Part shown: positions 26,735 to 33,790 of the stretch, in pieces | Layout: each line of letters opens with the position of its first letter | Position numbering within the stretch: the stretch's first letter is position 1 | Source: Actinoalloteichus_B caeruleus | GTDB taxonomy: Bacteria; Actinomycetota; Actinomycetes; Mycobacteriales; Pseudonocardiaceae | Reading direction: 5' to 3' (one strand) | Assembly: GCF_000718005.1 (NCBI RefSeq) | Contig: NZ_JODV01000003.1 | Length of the DNA: 64,000 nt | The notes under the pieces: model-generated | Seen by the model: the letters and a program-made list of their open reading frames with translations, nothing else | Database searches by the model: none | Told to the model about the DNA's origin: nothing | Position numbers and translations under genes: made by a program

Positions 26735-28024
26735 TCAGGTACGGGACGGCACACCCGGATCGCCGTCAGGCGGCTCGGTCGCGGTCAACTCGACCATCGC
26801 GCGCACCGACGCCGGGTCCCGGTAGAGGGGCGACAGGACCACCCAGGCGATCGCGAGGCACTGCCCGACCGCCGCGACCACGAGTGCCTCCCGCACGCCC
26901 AGCCATTCCCCGAGGACCCCGCCGAGGAGCCCGCCGAGGGGGATGAGCCCCCAGGCGAGGAACCGGAGCGAGGCGTTCATGCGGCCGAGGAGGTGGTCCG
27001 GGGTGATGGACTGCCGGAGGCTCACCTGGGCGACGTTGTAGACGATGACGCCGAAGCTGAAGACGAATTCGCCCAGGGCGAAGAGCCCGAGCCGCCAGTC
27101 CTTCTCGGCGAACGCGCACAGCAGCCCGAACGGAGTGGTCAGCAGCAGCGACAGCCAGCAGGTCCGGATCTGTCCGACCCGTGCCACCCACCAGCCCGCG
27201 CTGAGCGCGCCGAGGACACCGCCGAGGCTGCCCGCCGCCATCAGCAGTCCGAGGGGGCCAGGGGCGAGACCGACCTCCCGGACCAGGAACAGCATGACGA
27301 CCGCCTGGAAGACCCCGCCGAAGAGGTTCGCGGTCCCGGTGCACAGGGCGAGCGCGCGCAGCACGGGATGCGCGAACACGAAGCGCACCCCCTCCATGAC
27401 CTCGGTGCGCAGCCGTTGCCCCTGGGGCCGGGGACGAGGTTCCTCCACGACGCGCATCCTGCTCAGCGAGACCGCCGAGACCAGGTAGCAGGCCGCCGTC
27501 ACGACCACCCCGCCGCCGGCCCCCACGAGGTGGGCGAGGCCGCCGGCCGCCGGTCTGCCGGAGACCTGGGCGACCGACTCACTCGCCTGGAGCTTGGTGT
27601 TGCCCTCCACGAGCCTGCTCCTGCCCACCAACGAGGGCAGGATCGACTGGTAGGAGACGTCGAAGAAGACCGTGCACACCCCGACGAGCAGCGCGACCAC
27701 CAGCAGGTGACCGAAGGTCAGCGCGTCCCACCACCAGGCCAACGGCACGGTGGCCAGGAGCGCGGCCCGAGCGAGGTCGCAGCGGATCATCAGTGGCCGT
27801 CGCCGTACCCGGTCCACGATCGCACCAGCCGGGAGACCGAGCACGAGGAAGGCACTGGTGCTCGCCGCCGTCAGCAGGCCCATCTCGAAGGGGCTGGCTC
27901 CCAGGGCCGTGGCCGCGACCAGGGGTATCAGGACTGTCCCGATGACCTTGCCGAACTGGGCCGTGGTCTCCCCGGCCCAGAGGAGCCGGAAGTCGTGGTG
28001 GTGCCAGAGGCTGCTCCCCTTCAC
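26735..28024 (-). CDS. MFS transporter, EntS-like (second of a tandem pair)
   Basis: Exporter of 429 residues closely patterned on its downstream neighbour: DFRLLWAGETTAQFGKVIGT at the start, MGLLTAAST, GLPAGAIVDRVRRRPLMIRCD, VFFDVSYQSILPSLVGR and the C-terminal SLRQSITPDHLLGRMNASLRFLAWG, each of which has a counterpart in the first copy. GTG 28024 follows a GGAGGAGGGG sequence some 14 bases away. The two probably arose by tandem duplication; they may be expressed together. No resistance or siderophore genes adjoin. Confidence 0.83.
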   Translation of the reverse strand: MKGSSLWHHHDFRLLWAGETTAQFGKVIGTVLIPLVAATALGASPFEMGLLTAASTSAFLVLGLPAGAIVDRVRRRPLMIRCDLARAALLATVPLAWWWDALTFGHLLVVALLVGVCTVFFDVSYQSILPSLVGRSRLVEGNTKLQASESVAQVSGRPAAGGLAHLVGAGGGVVVTAACYLVSAVSLSRMRVVEEPRPRPQGQRLRTEVMEGVRFVFAHPVLRALALCTGTANLFGGVFQAVVMLFLVREVGLAPGPLGLLMAAGSLGGVLGALSAGWWVARVGQIRTCWLSLLLTTPFGLLCAFAEKDWRLGLFALGEFVFSFGVIVYNVAQVSLRQSITPDHLLGRMNASLRFLAWGLIPLGGLLGGVLGEWLGVREALVVAAVGQCLAIAWVVLSPLYRDPASVRAMVELTATEPPDGDPGVPSRT

Positions 28025-28771
28025 GCGGGGCGATCTTTCCCCTCCTCCGGGTGACGGTCAACCACCTGTCCTCGCCTGGCACCTCGTCCGTTGGGCGGAG
28101 CGGCGGCTCCGTGGACGCGAGGTCGCGGCCAGGCTGTCGACAGGGCGGGCCGGCCGAGGTGGGCGCGGAATGCGCGGCGGGCGGGAAGCGGGCGGCCGCT
28201 CGCCCGCTCGGCGCCGCCGCACCGTCGGACCGCCCGCACGGGCGCGAGCTCACCGACGAGGAGCAGGCGGGAACGGCCCGTCGAGGACCCGACCTCGCTG
28301 CTCCACCCGCCCGGAGTCCCGCCAAGGCGGGTTCCCTGGTGCCGGCCTCGGCCGGGGGCGAGCGCGCCCGAGGCGGTGCCCACCGGCGTCCGCCCGGCCG
28401 TCGTGGGCCCGGAGCCGGGTCTTGGGGACCGGGAGCGGCTGTCGACATCGAGGTCGGCGGCCTTCCACTCGAAGGGCTGCGGGGAGGGGCTCCTCGGACT
28501 GGTTGACGAGTTCGCCCAGCGCCGACCGGGACCCGGTTCGCGCCGCCGCGACGGCTGCGTCGCCCGGAACGAGGACGACCGACCGACCGGCGGCGGCGAG
28601 GCCGGGCCGGGGCTGGTGTCGGCTGGGCCGCCGCCCGTCCGTCCCCGGCCCTGGGGCGCCGGCCCCCGAGCCCCTGCCGCGCCCTCCGGAGCCGTCCTCC
28701 CCCACGCCCGGTGGCACCAACCCTCCTCGGGAGCGGAAAAAGGGTGGCCAACCGTGGGATGATGGACGCGT
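28025..28771. other. Long gap before hflX with no supported gene
   Basis: The 747 bases are divergent promoter space between the second MFS gene and hflX. Several frames stay open from GC bias alone. None shows a family motif, a signal peptide or a good ribosome site. A GATG-rich stretch just before 28772 carries the hflX start region. Confidence 0.45.
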
Positions 28772-30208
28772 ATGACGAACTTCGAGTCCGACCCAGAACT
28801 GGTCGAAGAAGAGACTCCGTCGACGGGTGACCTGGCCCTCGCCGACCGGGTGGCCCTCCGCAGGGTCGCCGGCCTCTCCACGGAACTCACCGACGTCACC
28901 GAGGTCGAGTACCGGCAGCTCCGCCTGGAGCGGGTGGTGCTCGTCGGCGTGTGGACCGACGGTGACAGCGCCTACGCGGAGGCCTCGCTGGCCGAGCTGG
29001 CCCGGCTCGCCGAGACAGCCGGCTCCGAGGTGCTGGACGGGTTGGTGCAGCGGCGCCCCCGTCCCGACCCCGCCACCTACATCGGTTCGGGCAAGGTGCG
29101 CGAACTGCGCGACCTGGCGGTGTCGCAGGGCGCCGACACGATCATCTGCGACGGTGAGCTGTCCCCCAGCCAGCTGCGCCAGCTGGAGGAGCGCGTCAAG
29201 CTCAAGGTGATCGACCGCACCGCGCTGATCCTGGACATCTTCGCCCAGCACGCGAGTTCGCGGGAGGGCAAGGCGCAGGTCGAGCTCGCGCAGCTCCAGT
29301 ACATGCTGCCCCGCCTGCGGGGCTGGGGTGAGGCGATGTCGCGGCAGGCCGGTGGACGGCTGGCGGGCGGCGGTATCGGCGGCAGGGGGCCGGGTGAGAC
29401 CAAGCTGGAGACCGACCGGCGACGGATCCACAAGCGGATCGCCAAGCTGCGCCGGGAGATCAACCTGATGGGACAGGCCCGGCAGACGAAGCGGAGCAGG
29501 CGCCTGGGCAGCACCACCCCCAACGTGGCGATCGCCGGTTACACCAACGCCGGCAAGTCCAGCCTGCTCAACGCGGTCACCGACGCCGGGGTGCTGGTGG
29601 AGGACGCGCTGTTCGCGACCCTCGACCCGGCCACCCGTCGTGGTGTGACGCCCGATGGCCGGCCCCTGACCTTCACCGACACCGTCGGCTTCGTCCGCCA
29701 CCTCCCGCACCAGCTGGTGGAGGCCTTCCGGTCGACGCTGGAGGAGGTGGCCGACGCCGACCTCCTGGTGCACGTGGTGGACGGTTCCGACGCGGTGCCC
29801 ACCCGGCAGGTGTCCTCGGTTCGGGACGTGCTGCGGGAGATCACCGAGGACCGCGAGAACCCGATGCCACCCGAGCTGCTCGTCGTCAACAAGATCGACC
29901 AGGCGAGCGAGGTCGTGCTGGCGGAACTGCGGCACCTCTTCCCCGACGCGGTCTTCGTGTCAGCCCACACCCGAGAGGGCATCGAGGACCTGCGCCAGCG
30001 CATCTCCGACGCCCTGCCCCGCCCGGGCGACGTGGTGGACGCCCTGGTGCCCTACTCGCGTGGTGAGCTGGTCGCTCGCGTGCACGAGGAGGGGGAGGTG
30101 CTGGAGGAGGAGCACACCGACACCGGTACCCGGTTGCGGGCCCGCGTGTGGCCGAACCTCGCCGCCGCGCTGCGGGAGTTCGCCGTGGACGTGCCGGCGC
30201 GCCACTGA
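28772..30208 (+). CDS. hflX: Ribosome-associated GTPase HflX
   Basis: Translational GTPase that rescues or splits stalled ribosomes, 478 residues. Its N-terminal HflX domain holds PDPATYIGSGKVREL and EGKAQVELAQLQYMLPRL; the glycine-rich segment GGIGGRGPGETKLETDRR leads into the G domain: G1 GYTNAGKSSLLN, G3 DTVGFVRHLPHQLVEAF, G4 NKID. ATG 28772 is taken. The stop overlaps the next start (TGATG). In mycobacteria and relatives hflX likewise sits downstream of dapF. Confidence 0.96.
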   Translation: MTNFESDPELVEEETPSTGDLALADRVALRRVAGLSTELTDVTEVEYRQLRLERVVLVGVWTDGDSAYAEASLAELARLAETAGSEVLDGLVQRRPRPDPATYIGSGKVRELRDLAVSQGADTIICDGELSPSQLRQLEERVKLKVIDRTALILDIFAQHASSREGKAQVELAQLQYMLPRLRGWGEAMSRQAGGRLAGGGIGGRGPGETKLETDRRRIHKRIAKLRREINLMGQARQTKRSRRLGSTTPNVAIAGYTNAGKSSLLNAVTDAGVLVEDALFATLDPATRRGVTPDGRPLTFTDTVGFVRHLPHQLVEAFRSTLEEVADADLLVHVVDGSDAVPTRQVSSVRDVLREITEDRENPMPPELLVVNKIDQASEVVLAELRHLFPDAVFVSAHTREGIEDLRQRISDALPRPGDVVDALVPYSRGELVARVHEEGEVLEEEHTDTGTRLRARVWPNLAAALREFAVDVPARH

Positions 30209-31275
30209 TGGCCGTCGCGTCGGCCGTGCTGGGGGTCGTGGCGCTCACCGTCCTCGGTTCGGTTCCGGCGGCGGCGGAGGTGCGACCGCCGGAGCCGGTG
30301 GAGTTGTGCAGGATGAGCGACCCCCGGCTGACGATGGTCTCCGGCATCGCCTCGGACGGCACGCACTGGTACGTGGTCAACGACCACGACCCGCAGGTCC
30401 AGGTGTTCGTCCTCAACCGGGACTGCTCGGTGGCGAGGGTGATCACCACCGGCATCGACCACTACGACGTCGGGGACGTCGCGGTCGCCCCGGACGGCAC
30501 GATCTGGGTGGCCGAGACCGGCGACAACCGCCGGCGGCGGGAGCACGTCGCCTTCGTCCGCATCACCCCGGACGGGGTGGCGTCGCTGCACCGGATGACC
30601 TACCCGCGTGGTCCGCACGACGCCGAGGCACTGCTGCTGGACCGCGACGGCGTACCCCACATCGTGACGAAGGAGATCTTCGGAACCGCCTACGTGTACC
30701 GACCGGCGGAGCCGCTGCGCACCCCGGGGCCGGTGCCCCTGGAGGAGGTGGGCTCGGTGCGGTTCCGGAGCACCACCACGCCAGGGGGGCCGATCCCGGA
30801 GATGGTGGGGTCGGTGGCGGTCACGGGCGGCTCGGTCAGCGCGGACGGCACCGTGGTCGCGCTGCGCACCTACACCGAGGCCTACCTGTTCAGCGCCCCC
30901 GACGGCGACGTGGTGGAGGCCCTGGCCGGCGAACCGGTCAACATCCCGATCCCGGACGAGCCGCAGGGGGAGGCCGTCGCCCTCGAGCCGGATGGCACCT
31001 TGCTCTCGACCTCGGAGGGTGAGAACCAGCCGATCCGGGCCTACCCGGGCGCCGTCGAGCTGCTCGCCGAGGCGGAACGTTCCCGGGGGCCCACGGCGAG
31101 CGGCGAGGTCCCGTCCGAGGAGGAGGACCGCGGCGAAGCCGGGCGGGACCACGGGGAGGACGCCGCCCTCAGTGCTGACGACGAGGGGATGCCGGGTTGG
31201 CAGGCCCTGGGGATCGCCGGCCTGCTCGCGGCGCTCCTGACCTGGGTCGTGAGCCGTTCGCGGCGGGCCACCTAG
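30208..31275 (+). CDS. Secreted, C-terminally membrane-anchored beta-propeller-like protein
   Basis: No named family recognised. The 355 residues start with a signal peptide (MAVASAVLGVVALTVLGSVPAAAEV) and then carry propeller-like repeats of Gly-Ile/Val-Ala-x-Asp-Gly-x-x-Trp/Val (SGIASDGTHWYVV; DVAVAPDGTIWVAETGDN; SVSADGTVVALRTYTEAYLF; AVALEPDGTLLSTSEGEN). An acidic linker precedes a C-terminal helix WQALGIAGLLAALLTWVVS and RSRR, so it would face outward on a membrane tail. Start ATG 30208 overlaps the hflX stop. Cell-surface binding or lactonase/phytase-like activity are guesses. Confidence 0.75.
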   Translation: MAVASAVLGVVALTVLGSVPAAAEVRPPEPVELCRMSDPRLTMVSGIASDGTHWYVVNDHDPQVQVFVLNRDCSVARVITTGIDHYDVGDVAVAPDGTIWVAETGDNRRRREHVAFVRITPDGVASLHRMTYPRGPHDAEALLLDRDGVPHIVTKEIFGTAYVYRPAEPLRTPGPVPLEEVGSVRFRSTTTPGGPIPEMVGSVAVTGGSVSADGTVVALRTYTEAYLFSAPDGDVVEALAGEPVNIPIPDEPQGEAVALEPDGTLLSTSEGENQPIRAYPGAVELLAEAERSRGPTASGEVPSEEEDRGEAGRDHGEDAALSADDEGMPGWQALGIAGLLAALLTWVVSRSRRAT

Positions 31276-31686
31276 ACCCCGGGGCGGCCGGGCGGGAGGC
31301 CGAGGGGCGCTGGAGCGGGACGGACAGGGCGCCCCAGCCGACCCGTCCGTTCCCAGTGCCGCGCGTCCGGGGTCTCACCTCCTGCGGGATGCCCACACCC
31401 TGGCCGGGGAGTGGTGACCCGGCCCTGGCGCCCGTCGCCATGCCGAACTCCGGCCGAGGGCGGACGAGGGCCGTGGGGACCGGCGCGGGTGGGTGGTCCG
31501 CACTCCCGGCGCAGCCAGCGCCAGCTCCCGCCACTGCCGCTCCTCGCTCGGCACGGCCCGTCGTGGTGGCGGCCCCCCGCGCGGCGGTCCCAGCTCCGCG
31601 ACCGGGGCGGGAGCCGAAGGGCACCCCCACGTCCTTCCGAGGCGACGTGCGGCCCCGCCTCCCTCCCCAGCGCGGCGGCGGGGTGG
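31276..31686. other. Convergent gap between the propeller-like gene and lexA
   Basis: 411 bases with no supported gene. A 7-base inverted repeat GGGGCGC / GCGCCCC (31304-31335) near the upstream gene may help termination. Confidence 0.4.
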
Positions 31687-32400
31687 TCAGAGCCGGCGGA
31701 GGACCGCCACCACCTTGCCGAGGATGGTCGCGTCATCACCGAGGATCGGTTCGAAGGCGGGGTTGTGCGGCATCAACCAGACGTGGTCCTCGCGCCGGCG
31801 GAAGGTCTTGACCGTCGCCTCGCCCTCCAGCATCGCGGCGACGACGTCGCCGTTCTCGGCGTCGGGCTGCTGCCGGACCACCACCCAGTCGCCGTCGGTG
31901 ATCGCCGCCTCCACCATCGAGTCACCCGTGACTCGGAGCAGGAACAGGGAACCCTCACCGACGATCTCCCTGGGGAGGGGGAAGACGTCCTCCACCGCCT
32001 CCTCCGCGAGAACGGGACCTCCCGCCGCGATGCGGCCCAGCAGGGGTACGTAGGCGGGCGCCGAGGGAGTGGGCTCCTCCGTGGCTGGCACGACCACGTC
32101 GACCGGGAGCACGCCGACCGCGCGCGGCCGGTTGGGATCCCGGCGCAGGTACCCCTTCCGCTCCAGTGTGCGCAGCTGGTGCGCCACCGAGGAGGTGGAG
32201 GTCAGCCCGACCGCCTCTCCGATCTCCCGGATGCTGGGTGGGTAGCCGTGCTCGTCCAACCACTGCCTGATGACCTCGAGCACCCGTTGTTGGCGGCTGG
32301 TCAGCGCGCCGTTCGGAGGGGACGCGGCGCCCGTCGAGGGCACCTCGGACACGGCCGCCGCGCGGTCGGGGCCCAGATCCGGCTCGGTCCTGCGTGCCAT
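31687..32400 (-). CDS. lexA: LexA repressor (SOS regulator)
   Basis: Represses SOS genes and self-cleaves with RecA filaments. The 237 residues hold an N-terminal winged helix (TSRQQRVLEVIRQWLDEHGYPPSIREI), the Ala-Gly cleavage bond at Ala126-Gly127 (GRIAAGGPV), Ser161 in GDSMVEAAI and Lys198 in EATVKTF, the catalytic dyad. ATG 32400 has AGGAGG 7 bases upstream; the longer frame to 32484 is leader. Two LexA boxes lie 236-323 bases upstream, indicating autoregulation, and recA in this window carries the matching box. Confidence 0.97.
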   Translation of the reverse strand: MARRTEPDLGPDRAAAVSEVPSTGAASPPNGALTSRQQRVLEVIRQWLDEHGYPPSIREIGEAVGLTSTSSVAHQLRTLERKGYLRRDPNRPRAVGVLPVDVVVPATEEPTPSAPAYVPLLGRIAAGGPVLAEEAVEDVFPLPREIVGEGSLFLLRVTGDSMVEAAITDGDWVVVRQQPDAENGDVVAAMLEGEATVKTFRRREDHVWLMPHNPAFEPILGDDATILGKVVAVLRRL

Positions 32401-32635
32401 CTCCTGTCCTCCTGGGCTGTCGCCCTCGTCGCACCGACGTCGTGACGACGTTCGGCTCCGGTCACCGTCGTGATTCCCGCGCAACCAGATGATCCGTGAT
32501 CATCGTGCCGTCCACGCGTGGATCACCCGGGACTGCCGCGGAGGGAGTGGCGGTATCGACATCGCGCCGACCGTCGTCCGCCCCACTCCGCCGGGACTGT
32601 CGAGATGTCCACGGTAACGCGAACATACGTGAAGA

Positions 32636-32651
32636 TCAAACACCTGTTCGA
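32636..32651 (-). promoter_or_regulatory. LexA box 1 upstream of lexA
   Basis: TCAAACACCTGTTCGA differs from the TCGAAC-N4-GTTCGA consensus at one base and shares the core AACACCTGTTCG with the recA box. It is nearest to lexA. Confidence 0.8.
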
Positions 32652-32707
32652 ATGGGCGAGTCCCCCCGTCGCCCCGGTTCCCCGAGTGCCGGAAAGGACG
32701 AAGGAAA

Positions 32708-32723
32708 TCGAACGTCTGTTCGG
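32708..32723 (-). promoter_or_regulatory. LexA box 2 upstream of lexA
   Basis: TCGAACGTCTGTTCGG matches the consensus except its last base. It lies 72 bases from box 1 (about seven helical turns), so two LexA dimers could bind on one DNA face. Confidence 0.78.
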
Positions 32724-33008
32724 TTCGGATCGCGTCGCAATTCCTTGTTCGACGTCCACCGCACGCCTCGTCCGCCCATTCCGATCGCCCCGTGGGCGGC
32801 TGCGCTCGGCGCGCGCTCGGGCCGGGTGTCGGGTGGGGTGCCCGCTCGGGGTGGGGGTGGTTCGGGCGGGGGCGGGTGGCACGTCACCTGGGGTGCGCGC
32901 GCCGTGACGGAGCGGCGTACGGCCAGGTCGGGCCCACCCGTCAGGGCGAAGTCGGGGTTCACCCGTGTCGTTGCTTGCACCCGCTTCGGCCGCGTGTCTA
33001 GGTTTGGA

Positions 33009-33024
33009 CCCCAACATCTAGTGT
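33009..33024 (+). promoter_or_regulatory. NrdR box 1
   Basis: CCCCAACATCTAGTGT resembles the NrdR palindrome (ACAC-N-AT-x-TAGTGT type). It lies 126 bases before nrdR. Confidence 0.65.
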
Positions 33025-33039
33025 CGGAGTGCCGGGAAC

Positions 33040-33055
33040 GCTCTACAGATTGGGG
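33040..33055 (+). promoter_or_regulatory. NrdR box 2
   Basis: GCTCTACAGATTGGGG is a weaker match (C, TACA, T, G-x-G kept) exactly 31 bases from box 1, the three-turn spacing known for paired NrdR sites. Confidence 0.5.
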
Positions 33056-33149
33056 TTCGGGTGAGCTTGGTGAACGATGCCCGAGTATCCTGGTCACCGG
33101 GCGCGGCGATGCCGGTCCCACCAGTGCGTACCGAGTTAAGGGGTGGATC

Positions 33150-33626
33150 GTGCGGTGTCCGTTCTGTCGACACTCTGACTCCCGCGTCGTCGACTCGCGG
33201 GAGGTCGACGAGGGACAGGCCATCCGGCGTCGGAGGTCGTGCACGGGCTGTGGTCGCCGGTTCACCACGGTTGAGGAAGCAGTGCTCGCCGTCGTGAAAC
33301 GCTCCGGAGTGACGGAGCCGTTCAGCCGGAACAAGGTCGTCCGAGGCGTCCAGCGCGCCTGCCAGGGACGGCCGGTGGACGAGGACGCGCTGCAACAGCT
33401 CGCGCACCGCGTCGAGGAGGTCGTCCGGTCCACGGGCTCCGCCGAGATCGCCAGCCACGAGGTCGGCCTGGCCATCCTGGGACCACTCCGGGACCTCGAC
33501 GAGGTCGCGTACCTGCGCTTCGCCAGCGTCTACCGGGCTTTCTCCTCCGTGGAGGACTTCGAAAAGGAAATCGCCGAGTTGCGGACCGTCCAGGCGGACG
33601 GGGAGGAGCCAGCCGAGGCCCCCTGA
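33150..33626 (+). CDS. nrdR: NrdR repressor of ribonucleotide reductase genes
   Basis: Zinc-ribbon plus ATP-cone repressor, 158 residues. Zn ligands are Cys3, Cys6 (MRCPFCRH), Cys31 and Cys34 (CTGCGRRF). The ATP cone (about 47-137) senses ATP/dATP and contains KRSGVTEPFSRNKVVRGVQRAC. GTG 33150 has AAGGGG about 8 bases upstream; the much longer open frame upstream is control DNA. The tandem NrdR boxes before it suggest self-control along with nrdJ, which follows 165 bases on. Confidence 0.96.
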   Translation: MRCPFCRHSDSRVVDSREVDEGQAIRRRRSCTGCGRRFTTVEEAVLAVVKRSGVTEPFSRNKVVRGVQRACQGRPVDEDALQQLAHRVEEVVRSTGSAEIASHEVGLAILGPLRDLDEVAYLRFASVYRAFSSVEDFEKEIAELRTVQADGEEPAEAP

Positions 33627-33696
33627 GGGCGTCAGCGGATCCGACTTCGGGGCCACGACGGCCCACACCCACACCCGGCAACGTGACGGGGCTGAC

Positions 33697-33715
33697 GGCT
33701 GCCCGGAGGGCAGCC
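33697..33715 (+). promoter_or_regulatory. Hairpin in the nrdR-nrdJ gap
   Basis: GGCTGCC, 5-base loop, GGCAGCC, nested with GGGGCTG / CAGCCCC. It may attenuate or stabilise the nrdJ part of the message. Confidence 0.45.
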
Positions 33716-33790
33716 CCACCGCGGGTTGACCACGACCGGAACCGCCCGAGTGGCGGACGAACCACACCAGCAGGACGAGGAGAGAGCGGC

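Larger units (their letters stand above)
32401..33149. other. Divergent lexA-nrdR control region
   Basis: 749 bases with two LexA boxes and two NrdR boxes. In mycobacteria this place holds an SOS-induced LysM cell-wall gene; here no LysM-like frame was seen. The open frames across it (such as the one running into nrdR) are low-complexity G-rich sequence. Confidence 0.6.

Noticed and set aside
32518..32907. 130-residue plus-strand frame in the lexA-nrdR gap as a LysM or cell-division gene
   Set aside because: Contains two LexA boxes within it and shows no LysM, signal peptide or helix; likely control DNA.
33627..33790. Possible cobalamin riboswitch before nrdJ
   Set aside because: The gap is only 164 bases and lacks a visible B12-box core such as GCCACTG; only an ordinary hairpin is seen.
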